NCBI GenBank assembly: GCA_004799545.1
Contig: SSMU01000016.1
Span: 1 to 64,000 of the forward strand
Origin: Phenylobacterium sp.
GTDB taxonomy: Bacteria; Pseudomonadota; Alphaproteobacteria; Caulobacterales; Caulobacteraceae
DNA length: 64,000 bases
Direction of reading: 5' to 3'
Position numbers and translations under genes: made by a program. Below are positions 23,487 to 33,057 of this stretch, piece by piece (the stretch's first letter is position 1; each line of letters opens with the position of its first letter). The notes below the pieces were generated by a model. The model was given only the letters and a program-made list of their open reading frames with translations, ran no database searches and had not been told where the DNA came from.

Positions 23487-26400
23487 ATGAAAATTCGTCT
23501 TTCACGCGTCTCCGGGCGCCCGCTTCCGTGCGCCCAATTGGGCCGGTTCCTCGGTGCGACGGGGCTGCCGATCCTCACGGCCCTGGCCTCCCCTGTGGCC
23601 CTGATGACCGCCTGGTCGGCGCCCACGAGCGCGGCGGCCCAGGCCTGCGTTCTCCAGTCGGTGGGCGGTGTGATGGTGTGCGAGGCGCCCGGCACCACGG
23701 TCACCGCGCCAGCGGCCGGCCCGGCGACCGTCACCGTCCCGGCCAACGCCCAGCTGACCTCGGGTGTCGTCGCCACGGCGCCCGGCGCCGTGTCGGTGGT
23801 CGCCCCGGCGACCTCAACCATCACCAGCACCGGCGGCGTCGGCGCGGCGGCCGTCTCCACCGGATCGACCGCTAGCCTGACCGTGAACAGCGTCGCCACC
23901 ACCGGCGACAACGCCCCGGCGGCGGTCGTCAGCTCACCGGTCAACGCCGCCCTGACGGCCACCGGCCCGCTCTCCACCACCGGGGCGAACAGCAACGGCG
24001 CGACGGTGCTGAGCGGCGGTCCGGCGACCGCGCTCACCAATTCCGTCACCACGCTCGGCGCCAACAGCGACGGGATCGACGTGGTCAGCACCGGGCCGGC
24101 GACGATCACCGCGCTCGGGCCGATCACCACGTCCGGCGTCGGTTCGCAGGGCCTCACTGCGACCTCCGGCGGCAACGGCGGCGGTACGGCGCCCGCGCTC
24201 ACCGCCACCACGGGCGCGATCTCCACCAGCGGCGCGAACGCCGCGGCGGCGACGCTCAACTCCACAGGCACGATCAACGGCAACCTCGGTCCGCTCACCA
24301 CCACCGGTCCCAACTCGACGGCGCTCAACGTCAACAACGACAACGCCGCCTGCGTGACCCTCGGCGCGGCCGGCGGCTGCGGCGTCAACCTCACCGCGAC
24401 TTCCCCGATCACCGCGACGGGGTCGAACTCCAACGGCGTGCTGATCCGCTCCGGCGGCCCGGTCAACGCCCAGCTCGGCAATGTGCAGTCCACCGGCGGC
24501 GTGCTGCCGGGCGGCGGCACGGGCAATGCGGTCGACTCCTCCGTCGATCCGACCACCTGCATCTCGCTGGGCGCGGGGGCCTGCGGGACCACCGTCACCG
24601 GCGGCAACATCTCCACCACCGGAGCCGGCGCCTCAGGGGTCGTCCTGGCGTCGCCCGGGCCGATCAACGCCACCTTCGGCACGATCAGCACCGGGGCCGG
24701 CGGCGGCGATGGCCTCAACGCCTCCAGCGACAACGCGGCCTGCGTGACCATCGGCCAGCAGGACTGCAACCTCACGGCCAAGACCACCGGGATCACCACG
24801 GCGGCTCCAGGCGCCACCGGCGCGTTGCTGCGCTCGGCGGGCGCCCTGAACGCCAATCTCGGAACGGTCGCCACCCAGGGGGCCGGCGCGCCCGGCGTGG
24901 ATGCGGCCACCGACCCGACGCTCTGCGCCCAGCTTGCGGCCGGCGCCTGCAACGAGACCGTGACGACCTCGGCCATCACCACAGGCGGCGCGCTCTCGCC
25001 TGGCGCGGTGCTGCAGACCACCGGAGTGATGAATGCGAACCTCGGCCAGGTGCAGACCGCCGGCGTGTCGTCGCCCGCGGTCGACGCCTCCACCGACAAC
25101 GCCGCCTGCGTCGCCCTCGGACGGGGGTCCTGCGATCAGACGGTGACCGCCACCAGCCTCAGAACCAGCGGCGCCAACTCTCCGGCCGCGCGGCTGCGCG
25201 CCGCGGGGAACATCACCGGCAACCTCGGGACTGTCGCCACCACCGGCCCCCAATCGAACGGGGTCGATGCGGCGACCGACGCCGCGCTCTGCGCCCAGCT
25301 GGGCGCCGGGGCCTGCAACGTCGCGGTGACCACCGGCCCGGTCACCACCACCGGCGCCGGCTCGACCGGCATCCTGGCGGCGACCAACGACGCCATCGCC
25401 ATCACCGCGCCTTCTGTGGCCACCACCGGCGCCGCGGCCCCGGCCGTTAACGCAATCGGCGGCGCGGGTCCGGTGAACCTGGCCCTTGGGACCGTCGGGA
25501 CCACCGGCGCGAACTCGCCCGCGGTGCTGACCAGCACCACCACGGGCGCGCAGGCCCTCCAGATCGGCCAGGCGACCGCCACCGGCGCGGCGTCCAACGC
25601 CATCACCGCCACCAGTGGGACCGGCACGCTCAACCTGGTGCTCGGCCAGAACGGCGGCGGCGGCGCGACCTCCACCCTGGGGGACGCGGTCAACCTGACC
25701 ACCGGCGGCGCGACCGGCGTGACGGTCGCCTCCGGCGCAACCGTCAACGGCGGCCTGGCCGCGATCCGCGCCAACAGCGGAGCGGGGACCACGATCACCA
25801 ACGCCGGCACCATCGGCGTGCCCGGCGGACTGGCGATCGCCACCACCGGCTCGCCGGCGACGATCAACAACACCGGGACCATCTCCGGCGCGCTCAACCT
25901 GGCTGGCGGCCCGGCGACGGTGAACTCCAGCGGGCAGCTGGCGCTCACCGGCGACTCGGCCTTCGGCGGCGGGGCCAGCGCCCTCAACAACAGCGGCGTG
26001 GTCTCGGTCAACGCCGGCGCCACGACGCCGGTGGGCACTGTGACGCTCGGCGGCCTCGGCGCCCTGAACAACACCGGCATGGTGACGCTGGCCAACGGCC
26101 GGGCCGGCGACGTGCTGGTGGTTCCCGGCGCGTTCAACGGCCTGGCGGGCAGCCAGCTCGCCCTGGATGTGAACCTCGGCACGGCCACGCCGCTCGCCGA
26201 CCGTCTGGTTGTGGGCACGTTGACCGGGGTGACAACGCTCACCCTGAACAACGTCGGCGCACCCAACGCCGGCCTGCTGAGCGCCACGGGCGTGATGGTG
26301 GTGAGCACCGGCGGCGGAACCGGCACGGTGGTGCTGGCCGGGGCCAACACCCCGGGGGGCGCGGTCACCGACGGCTTCGTCGAGGCGGCCATCGTGCCGA

Positions 26401-27389
26401 CCGGCGGCGGCTTCGCGATCGTCACCGCGCCGGACCAGGCGGCCTTCGAGAACGTCAAGGCCGCCGAGATGGGACAGAACTTCTGGTACGCCAGCGCTGA
26501 CGCCTGGTCGGGCCGCGCCGCGGACGCCCGCGACGTGAACCTCGGCGGGAGCGGCCGCTCCGACGGCGGCCAGGCCTGGGCGACCATTTACGGCTCCGGC
26601 GACCTCGACTACCGGTCCGACCAGCAATTCACGGCGCTGGGCGTGACCAGCAGCCGTGACCTCTCGTTCAAGCAGAACTATGTGGGCTTCCAGGCCGGCG
26701 CGGACCGGCTGACCACCTACGGCGACCATGCCGTGCTGTGGGGTGTGACCGGCGGATACCTGCGCTCCGACGCCACCTTCAACCAGACGGGCAACAGCGC
26801 CCGGCTGGAGGGCTTCAACCTCGGCGCCTATGCCGGCTGGACCCGCGGCCCCCTCTACGTGAACGGTCTCGTCAAGGCCGACTGGTACCAGACCGACTGG
26901 AACGTCAACACCGCGGCGGTGTCCGCCAACTTCGACGGCCACAGCTACGGCGCGATGGTCGAGGCCGGATACCGGCTCGGATCGCCGAGCTTCTACGTCG
27001 CGCCGGAGACCAGCCTGGCCTACGTCAGGACCAGCCTGGACGGCTACACCGGCGCCGCTTCGACGATCAGCTTCGACGACGCCAGCAGCCTGCGCGGCAA
27101 GATCGGCCTGCGGGTCGGCGGCGAGGTGGCCATGGGCGGGAACCGCATCCTGCCGTTCGTCAGCCTCAACGCCGTCCATGAGTTCGAGGGCGACAACGCG
27201 GCCACCTTCTCCAACAACGGCTTCGACGTGCCGTTGAAGGACCGGCCCTACGACACCTACGGCGTCGTCAGCGTCGGCGCGAACAGCCTCTCCCTGTCCT
27301 CGCACATCCGGGGCTTCGTGAGAGCCGACTGGGCCTTCGGCGACGTCAAAGGCGTCGGCGGACAGGCCGGGGTGACGGTGAGCTTCTAA
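23487..27389 (+). CDS. Autotransporter with tandem Cys-pair repeats in the passenger
   Basis: A 1300-residue protein. A long signal peptide (to about APTSAAAQA) is followed by roughly 950 residues of Thr/Ala/Gly/Asn-rich repeats of the type TTGANSNGATVLSGG, typical of a beta-helical passenger. Six repeat units carry a pair of cysteines, C-x7-C or C-x8-C. First cysteines at 24558, 24741, 24924, 25107 and 25290 are exactly 183 bp apart, that is 61 residues; the unit beginning at 24351 is 69 residues. The last 280 residues (WATIYGSGDLDYRSDQQF to VTVSF) form an autotransporter beta-barrel ending in Phe. The passenger is probably displayed on the cell surface or released; its role is unknown. The ATG at 23487 was chosen over an in-frame ATG at 23238 because it starts the leader. 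Confidence 0.9.
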   Translation: MKIRLSRVSGRPLPCAQLGRFLGATGLPILTALASPVALMTAWSAPTSAAAQACVLQSVGGVMVCEAPGTTVTAPAAGPATVTVPANAQLTSGVVATAPGAVSVVAPATSTITSTGGVGAAAVSTGSTASLTVNSVATTGDNAPAAVVSSPVNAALTATGPLSTTGANSNGATVLSGGPATALTNSVTTLGANSDGIDVVSTGPATITALGPITTSGVGSQGLTATSGGNGGGTAPALTATTGAISTSGANAAAATLNSTGTINGNLGPLTTTGPNSTALNVNNDNAACVTLGAAGGCGVNLTATSPITATGSNSNGVLIRSGGPVNAQLGNVQSTGGVLPGGGTGNAVDSSVDPTTCISLGAGACGTTVTGGNISTTGAGASGVVLASPGPINATFGTISTGAGGGDGLNASSDNAACVTIGQQDCNLTAKTTGITTAAPGATGALLRSAGALNANLGTVATQGAGAPGVDAATDPTLCAQLAAGACNETVTTSAITTGGALSPGAVLQTTGVMNANLGQVQTAGVSSPAVDASTDNAACVALGRGSCDQTVTATSLRTSGANSPAARLRAAGNITGNLGTVATTGPQSNGVDAATDAALCAQLGAGACNVAVTTGPVTTTGAGSTGILAATNDAIAITAPSVATTGAAAPAVNAIGGAGPVNLALGTVGTTGANSPAVLTSTTTGAQALQIGQATATGAASNAITATSGTGTLNLVLGQNGGGGATSTLGDAVNLTTGGATGVTVASGATVNGGLAAIRANSGAGTTITNAGTIGVPGGLAIATTGSPATINNTGTISGALNLAGGPATVNSSGQLALTGDSAFGGGASALNNSGVVSVNAGATTPVGTVTLGGLGALNNTGMVTLANGRAGDVLVVPGAFNGLAGSQLALDVNLGTATPLADRLVVGTLTGVTTLTLNNVGAPNAGLLSATGVMVVSTGGGTGTVVLAGANTPGGAVTDGFVEAAIVPTGGGFAIVTAPDQAAFENVKAAEMGQNFWYASADAWSGRAADARDVNLGGSGRSDGGQAWATIYGSGDLDYRSDQQFTALGVTSSRDLSFKQNYVGFQAGADRLTTYGDHAVLWGVTGGYLRSDATFNQTGNSARLEGFNLGAYAGWTRGPLYVNGLVKADWYQTDWNVNTAAVSANFDGHSYGAMVEAGYRLGSPSFYVAPETSLAYVRTSLDGYTGAASTISFDDASSLRGKIGLRVGGEVAMGGNRILPFVSLNAVHEFEGDNAATFSNNGFDVPLKDRPYDTYGVVSVGANSLSLSSHIRGFVRADWAFGDVKGVGGQAGVTVSF

Positions 27390-27442
27390 CGACAGCCGGC
27401 CTGGGCAACCTCGCCCAAGGCTGATCAACGACCCTGCCCAGC

Positions 27443-27472
27443 GAGCCCGCGGCCCTCACCGGACGCGGGCTC
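27443..27472 (+). terminator. Hairpin downstream of the autotransporter
   Basis: GAGCCCGCG (27443-27451) pairs perfectly with CGCGGGCTC (27464-27472) across a 12-base loop, 53 bp after the stop. There is no T-run after it, so it could stabilise the messenger or terminate weakly. Confidence 0.4.
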
Positions 27473-27561
27473 GTCCTATGCGCGGGATGTAGTAGAGCGA
27501 TGGCCCGCAGTCACCATTCTCCCATTACGGGAGAGTCGCCAGACGTCCCGACCCCGTGAGC

Positions 27562-28518
27562 CTAGAAGCTGTAGGCCAGGGTGGCGCGGGTCTCCGAGTC
27601 GCCCTTGCGCCCCTCGGGCGTTCCGTCGTCCTCGAATTGATAGTCATAGGCGAGCCGGGCCTCCAAGGGCCCGAACAGCCGGGTGGCCAGGGAGAGCGTC
27701 GAGCGCGCGGTGGTGTGATGGTGGTCCGCGTAGACGGTGGCGTCCTCCGAGATCGTCAGGTTGGGCCGAACGGTCCAGCGCGCCGCGACTGTGGCCTGCG
27801 CGCCCAGTCGGTCCTCGGACGGTCGCGTGTAGTAGCGCGCGTAGCGGACCGCGGACCCGACCTCGACGACGACGTTCAGTCCCGACTGGTCCAGCGCCGT
27901 GACGCCGAGACCGACGCTCGCCGTGATGCGGTGCCGATAGCCCAGGAACCGGTCGTGCGCGTACGCGGCGGCGCCATAGGCGAAGAGACCCTGGTCGAGC
28001 TTGAGCTCCGGCTCGTAGGACGCGTCGACCTGCTCCTTGGTCTTGGTGTTGTCGGTTTCCCCATAGTCGACGCGGCCGCTGAACTTCTGGGTCCAGTGAA
28101 GGCTGTCGCGCGTCGCCTTGGCCCCAGCGTAGAGGTCGAACCCCTCCAGGCCGCCCGTGAATTGACTGCCGCCCAGTTCGAGGTCACCGCTCCAAAGCGA
28201 CCGCGCCCCGGTCTGGGCCAAGCGATCGCGAACGGCCTGCAACCGCTCGGCCCTGACCAGCGCCGCCTGGTGCTCGTATCGCGACTCCAGGGCCTGGATC
28301 TCGGCGAGGCTGTCCGGCGCGGTCTTCCTGGCGACGTCGAGGACGGCCGCGACGGTCGCGGCGTCACCGCCCCGGTAGGCGGTCTCGATCATCGCCTGGA
28401 TGCCGGGCTCAAGCGGCGCGGCTGAGCTCGATCCGGCCAGGATGAAGCTCAGCAGAATCCCGACGACGACGCCGGACCAGATCGCGCGGCCGGTCCACGG
28501 CCGCCGGGGCCCTGACAT
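27562..28518 (-). CDS. DUF481 (YdiY-like) outer-membrane beta-barrel protein
   Basis: A protein with a hydrophobic leader (IWSGVVVGILLSFILAGSSSAAP) and a short coiled stretch (ALESRYEHQAALVRAERLQAVRDRL). A DUF481 barrel follows: SGRVDYGETDNTKTKEQVDASY, AYAHDRFLGYRHRITASVGLG, RYARYYTRPSEDRLGAQ and a closing ATLAYSF with terminal Phe. Family members are outer-membrane proteins, sometimes induced by salt; no transport substrate is known. The start is uncertain: ATGs at 28596, 28587 and 28518 are in frame, and the last gives the most normal signal peptide. Confidence 0.8.
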   Translation of the reverse strand: MSGPRRPWTGRAIWSGVVVGILLSFILAGSSSAAPLEPGIQAMIETAYRGGDAATVAAVLDVARKTAPDSLAEIQALESRYEHQAALVRAERLQAVRDRLAQTGARSLWSGDLELGGSQFTGGLEGFDLYAGAKATRDSLHWTQKFSGRVDYGETDNTKTKEQVDASYEPELKLDQGLFAYGAAAYAHDRFLGYRHRITASVGLGVTALDQSGLNVVVEVGSAVRYARYYTRPSEDRLGAQATVAARWTVRPNLTISEDATVYADHHHTTARSTLSLATRLFGPLEARLAYDYQFEDDGTPEGRKGDSETRATLAYSF

Positions 28519-28781
28519 CGCCCGGCGGGCCCACGTCGCAAGGCCGCCCAGGCGCCCGCGCGCGCTTGGCCAATGGATTCCCGACATCGCCTGCATAAGC
28601 CCCCTGACCGCCCAACGGAGGCGGCGACCACGGTCCAGACTAGGCCTTCGCGGGCGCATAGCAACGCATCCGAAGTTCCGGAAATCCGGCCCGCGTGAAC
28701 TGTTGGATGGCGCAGATCAGGTCGCCGCCTCGGCTTGGGTCCCCGCCTTCGCGGGGAGGAGCGGGCCGTGGGGGCGGAAGG

Positions 28782-29717
28782 CTAGGCCGCCTTGTGGGCC
28801 GCCTTGTAGCCGAGCGCGAGCTTCATCTGCACGGCGGCGTCCAGCTCTTCCATGACGTGCTTGGCCAGGAAGGTGTCGCTCTCCGGAGCGGCCAGCAGGG
28901 TGGCGATGGCGTCGAAGTGGATTTCCAGCACGGCCGGGTCGCAGCGCTCGGGCGCGCCCATGGCTTCGGCGTAGTCGATCAACAGCTGGGAAACCTGGGC
29001 CACCGTCTCGTCGCGCACCTGGCGGGCGCGGAAGCGGGTGTGCTGCATGACCCGGCAGGTCATCTGCAGGGTTTCGCGGTCCACGGCGCCGCGCGCCTTG
29101 ATCACTTGGCGCAGGGCCTCCAGCTCGACAGCCATGGTCTCGCGGGTCGCGCCACGCTCGACGACGTCGAGCACCTCGTCCGGATCCACCGCGCGGCGCA
29201 TGGGGCCGGAGTAGCTGATCTCCGCCCGGCGGCGGCGGTCGGGGCCGATATAGACGTTGGAGACGATGAACGGCCGCGGCTTGGTCATCACCATCTGCAC
29301 CCGCGACAGCACCGAGGCGGGGGTGAACGGCTTGATCACGAACTCATTGACCCCGGCCAGGCGGGCGGCCTCCACATCGCGGTGGCTGCGCATGGCGGTG
29401 AGCATGATCACCGGGATCTGCGGATTGGGGATCATCCCGTCCCTGACCACGGCGGCGCGGCGGATCGAGCGGGTGAGCTCGAGCCCGTCCATCAGCGGCA
29501 TGTTCCAGTCCGCGAACAGGACATGCGGGTCCCAGAACTTCAGCATCTCGCGGGCGCGCAGCCCGTCGACCGCGATCTCCACCTGGCCGACGCCGGCGGC
29601 GCGCAGCAGGTCGCCGATCAGGCGCGCGGTGATGCTGTGGTCGTCGGCGACCAGCACCTTCAGCCCGGAGAGGTCTCCGGCGCGCGTGACGTTGGCGAGT
29701 GTGCGGGTCTGGGACAT
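28782..29717 (-). CDS. Single-receiver response regulator with C-terminal helical domain
   Basis: A 311-residue protein. The CheY-like receiver spans about residues 15-140: acidic pair VADDHS (25-26), phospho-acceptor Asp70 in FADWNMPLMDG, Thr107 in MLTAMRS and Lys129 in FVIKPF. After it comes the VYIGPDRRRRAEI motif seen in a group of alphaproteobacterial regulators, then a helical region of unknown fold. There is no DNA-binding domain, so it probably acts through protein contact, for example in motility or stress signalling. It is divergent from the S9 peptidase gene. No cognate kinase is adjacent. Confidence 0.88.
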   Translation of the reverse strand: MSQTRTLANVTRAGDLSGLKVLVADDHSITARLIGDLLRAAGVGQVEIAVDGLRAREMLKFWDPHVLFADWNMPLMDGLELTRSIRRAAVVRDGMIPNPQIPVIMLTAMRSHRDVEAARLAGVNEFVIKPFTPASVLSRVQMVMTKPRPFIVSNVYIGPDRRRRAEISYSGPMRRAVDPDEVLDVVERGATRETMAVELEALRQVIKARGAVDRETLQMTCRVMQHTRFRARQVRDETVAQVSQLLIDYAEAMGAPERCDPAVLEIHFDAIATLLAAPESDTFLAKHVMEELDAAVQMKLALGYKAAHKAA

Positions 29718-29837
29718 CGGCTAAGGGCTGTGCAGAAACCGCGCCACCCTTGACGCAACGCAATTGAAAAGGGGTTTATGCGCGCGATTTTTCGTTCGAT
29801 TCCGAGCGCGTTTCTGCGTTCGTCTCTGGGGGTTTCC

Positions 29838-31889
29838 ATGCGTCTTGCCTTCCTGACTGCCGCCGCCGTGCTGGCGCTGGCGGCGCCGGCTTCGGCTCAG
29901 ATGGCGGAGGGACCGGCCCGGACCCTGACCGCCCGCGACTTGTTCGGCCTGCGCACCGCCACCGATCCGCAGGTGCGCCCCGACGGCGGCGCGATCGCCT
30001 ATGTGCGGGTGACCAACGACATCATGATCGACCGCGGCCGGCCGTCGATCTGGCTGGTCGATCCGGTGAGCGGGGCCCAGTCGCCGCTGGTCGCGGACGA
30101 CAACGCCAACCTCACGCCGCGCTGGTCGCCGGACGGGCAGCGGCTGGCCTATGTGGCCGCCGGCGCCGGCGGCTCGCCGCAGCTCTACGTCCGCTGGATC
30201 GCTTCGGGACGGGCGGCCCGCGTCGCCACCCTGGAGGAAGCGCCCAACGACATCGCCTGGTCGCCGGACGGCAAGACCCTGGCCTTCACCATGCTGACGC
30301 CGGACGAAGGCCAGCCGCTCGGCGCGCCCATCGCCAAGCCCGAGGGCGCCCGGTGGGCCGAACCGCTGAAGGTGATCGACAGGTTGAACTACCGCGCCGA
30401 CGGCGAGGGCTACCTGAAGCCCGGCTACCGGCACATCTTCGTGGTCTCGGCCGACGGCGGCCAGCCGCGGCAGATCACCTTCGGCAAGTTCGACGACGCC
30501 GGCCCGATCCGCTTCGACGCCGACGGCCATTCGGTGGTGTTCTCCACCAACCGCGCGGCGGACTGGGAGCGCGACCCGCAGGAGAGCGATATCTACCGGG
30601 TCTCGACGATCGACGGCACGCTGAGCCGGCTGACCAACCGGGTGGGCCCCGACGAGTCGCCCGCCCTGTCTCCAGACGGGACGAAGATCGCCTACACCGG
30701 CTTCGACGACGACCGCCGGCGCGGCTACGAGAACGAACGGCTCTACGTCATGGACCGCGACGGCTCCAACCGCCGGGTGCTGACCGGGACGCTCGACCGC
30801 AGCGTCGCGGGCCCGCAGTGGTCGCCCGACGGCCGCGCGATCTATATGAAGTACGACGACCGCGGGGTCACCCGCCTCGCCCGCGTCGGCCTCGACGGCC
30901 ATATGGACACGGTGGCGCAGGGCTTCTCCGGCGCCGAGCTCGACCGGCCCTACACCGGCGGCGAGTTCTCGGTGGGCAAGGGGCTTGTGGCCTTCACCCA
31001 GGGCGCACCGGACGAGCCGGGCGACATCGCCGTGGTGCGGGGCGGTAAGGTCGAGCGGCTGACCAACCTCAACGCCGACCTGTTCGCCGGCAAGACCCTG
31101 GCCCGCGTGGAGCCCCTGCCGGTCGCCTCCAGCTTCGACAAGAAGCCGATCGACGCCTGGATCGTCACCCCGCCGAATTTCGACTCGCAGAAGAAGTACC
31201 CGCTGATCCTGGAGATCCACGGCGGCCCGTTCTCCGCCTACGGACCGCAGTTCTCGACCGACGACCAACTCTACGCGGCCGCGGGCTACGTGGTGGTCTA
31301 TTCGAACCCGCGGGGCTCCACCTCCTACGGCGACGCCTTCGCCAACGAGATCGACCGCAACTACCCGAGCCACGACTACGACGATCTGATGAGCGTGGTG
31401 GATACCGCGGTCGCCAAGGGCTTCGTCGACCCGAACCGGCTCTACGTGACCGGCGGCTCCGGCGGCGGCGCGCTGACCGCCTGGATCGTCGGCAAGACCC
31501 ACCGGTTCGCCGCGGCGGCGGCCCAGAAGCCGGTGATCAACTGGTCGAGCGAGGTGCTGACCGTCGACGGCTACAACTTCATGGCCAAGTACTGGTTCGG
31601 CAAGATGCCGTGGGAGGACCCGCAGGCCTATTGGGCGCGAAGCCCGCTCTCGCTGGTCGGCAATGTGGCGACGCCAACCCTGGTGGTGGTGGGCGAGCAG
31701 GACTTCCGCACCCCGCCGGAGGAGAGCGAGCAGTTCTACCAGGCCCTGCAGCTGCGCGGCGTGCCGACGGCGCTGGTGCGGGTGCCCGGCGCCTCGCATG
31801 GCGGCCTGGCGGCGCGACCCTCGCAGTCGGCGGCCAAGGCCGCGGCGATCCTCGCCTGGTTCGCCCGGTACCAATCGCCGCCGAGGTGA
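29838..31889 (+). CDS. S9 family prolyl-oligopeptidase-like serine peptidase, exported
   Basis: A 683-residue protein with a signal peptide (MRLAFLTAAAVLALAAPASAQ). WD40-like beta-propeller repeats follow (DPQVRPDGGAIAYVRVTND, PRWSPDGQRLAYVAAG, GPQWSPDGRAIYMKYDD), then a C-terminal alpha/beta hydrolase domain with EIHGGPFSAYG, the nucleophile Ser in YVTGGSGGGALTAW, Asp in VGEQDFRTPPEES and His in GASHGGL. It cleaves short peptides in the periplasm, probably dipeptidyl- or acylaminoacyl-type. The ATG at 29838 follows GGGGG and starts the leader; an upstream in-frame ATG at 29778 does not. Confidence 0.93.
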   Translation: MRLAFLTAAAVLALAAPASAQMAEGPARTLTARDLFGLRTATDPQVRPDGGAIAYVRVTNDIMIDRGRPSIWLVDPVSGAQSPLVADDNANLTPRWSPDGQRLAYVAAGAGGSPQLYVRWIASGRAARVATLEEAPNDIAWSPDGKTLAFTMLTPDEGQPLGAPIAKPEGARWAEPLKVIDRLNYRADGEGYLKPGYRHIFVVSADGGQPRQITFGKFDDAGPIRFDADGHSVVFSTNRAADWERDPQESDIYRVSTIDGTLSRLTNRVGPDESPALSPDGTKIAYTGFDDDRRRGYENERLYVMDRDGSNRRVLTGTLDRSVAGPQWSPDGRAIYMKYDDRGVTRLARVGLDGHMDTVAQGFSGAELDRPYTGGEFSVGKGLVAFTQGAPDEPGDIAVVRGGKVERLTNLNADLFAGKTLARVEPLPVASSFDKKPIDAWIVTPPNFDSQKKYPLILEIHGGPFSAYGPQFSTDDQLYAAAGYVVVYSNPRGSTSYGDAFANEIDRNYPSHDYDDLMSVVDTAVAKGFVDPNRLYVTGGSGGGALTAWIVGKTHRFAAAAAQKPVINWSSEVLTVDGYNFMAKYWFGKMPWEDPQAYWARSPLSLVGNVATPTLVVVGEQDFRTPPEESEQFYQALQLRGVPTALVRVPGASHGGLAARPSQSAAKAAAILAWFARYQSPPR

Positions 31890-31962
31890 CGGGCCGGGCC
31901 TCCGTTGTCCACGCCACCCGCTGTCCGGTAGGATGCCGCATCTGCGTCGGGGGGGAATTGCG

Positions 31963-33039
31963 ATGGCGCGGCGACTGGCTGGTCTGACAGGCGCCCTGGC
32001 CCTTCTGCTGGGCGCGACCACCGCGGGCGCTCAAGGCGAACCGCCGCCGCCCGCGGCGGGCGTACCGGTTTCCCAGCTCACCGGGCTTGATCCGGCGGCC
32101 GTCCGGGGGCGGCTTGCGGACGTCCCGGCCGCATGGCCGATCCCACCCGCGTTCCAACTGGCCACGGGCGACGGCTTGCTGAGCTTCGTCACCGTTCAGG
32201 ACCTCATGACCGACCCTGTCCTGGCGGAGCAGGCGGCGGTGTTCCGAACCCACGGCGACCTCGTGCCGCCTGCGCCCTATCTGCAGTGTCGGGAGGTGCT
32301 GACCCGCGGCGGATCCCTGGAACAGGGCGCCGGCGTGGTGCTGATGTTCCGGAATGGGCGCCTGGAGGCGGCCTTCCTGCCGGTCGAGGTCGCCCATCCT
32401 CCGCCGCCGAACCTTTCGGACCGGAAGGCCATGCATGCCTGGCTGCGGCGGCCGGGGAGCTCCGTCTTCATCGCGGCCCTCGGTGAGCTTCCGCTGGAGG
32501 ACGGCGCCGGTTTCATGTCGCGCTGGGCCATGACTGCGCTCGCTCCGGACGATCGGCTGAGCGCCGCCTGCGCGCCGCCGACGCCACCGCCGACGCGGCC
32601 CCCGACCCCCCGCCATGGGCTGGACGCCAGCGACTGGCAGGGGCTGTCGCTGCTGCCGTTCGCCGTCACGCTTCCGGGGAAGAACCGGCAGCGCGTCGCC
32701 GCCCATCGGCAGGGCGCAACCCTGCTCGCGACGCTGCATGTGGGTGAGAGGCTCGGCTCCGCGCCCGAGGCCTTCGCGGCCGATCACCCGGGCGTCCGCG
32801 CCTACCGCGCGAAGCAAGGCGACTATGCCGTGCTGAGCCTCGACCTCGGCGGCTATCCGGGGCGGAACCTGACGAACTTCAACGATACCGCGCTGCTTGG
32901 CGTCAGGAACGGCCGCATCGAGTGGCTGTCGCAACCGCCGGGACTAGGCCCTCAGGCCGACCTGCTCTGTCTTGACGAGCGAGGGGTCGCGGGCACGCCG
33001 CGCCCCGGATGCAGCGGGTGGGGGCACTTCTCGCCCTGA
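31963..33039 (+). CDS. Secreted protein of unknown function with proline-rich linker
   Basis: A 358-residue protein with a signal peptide (RRLAGLTGALALLLGATTAGAQ). Two globular parts are joined by a proline/threonine linker (APPTPPPTRPPTPRHG). Each half has a similar strand (VLMFRNGRLEAAF; LLGVRNGRIEWLS), so the protein may be an internal duplication. No catalytic motif is recognised. The ATG follows a strong GGGGGGGA. It starts 73 bp after the S9 peptidase stop and may be co-transcribed with it; it is convergent with the hybrid kinase gene. Function not assigned. Confidence 0.75.
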   Translation: MARRLAGLTGALALLLGATTAGAQGEPPPPAAGVPVSQLTGLDPAAVRGRLADVPAAWPIPPAFQLATGDGLLSFVTVQDLMTDPVLAEQAAVFRTHGDLVPPAPYLQCREVLTRGGSLEQGAGVVLMFRNGRLEAAFLPVEVAHPPPPNLSDRKAMHAWLRRPGSSVFIAALGELPLEDGAGFMSRWAMTALAPDDRLSAACAPPTPPPTRPPTPRHGLDASDWQGLSLLPFAVTLPGKNRQRVAAHRQGATLLATLHVGERLGSAPEAFAADHPGVRAYRAKQGDYAVLSLDLGGYPGRNLTNFNDTALLGVRNGRIEWLSQPPGLGPQADLLCLDERGVAGTPRPGCSGWGHFSP

Positions 33040-33057
33040 CCGCGGGGGCAGGGACCT

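Noticed and set aside
22784-25099. A 771-codon start for the fRMsr protein
   Set aside because: The extension is antisense to the autotransporter; the ATG at 23278 gives the normal family length.
24633-27428. Reverse-strand open frame of 931 codons opposite the autotransporter
   Set aside because: It is an antisense artefact of high-GC coding DNA; the sequence is low-complexity with no recognisable domain, while the forward frame has a leader and a barrel.
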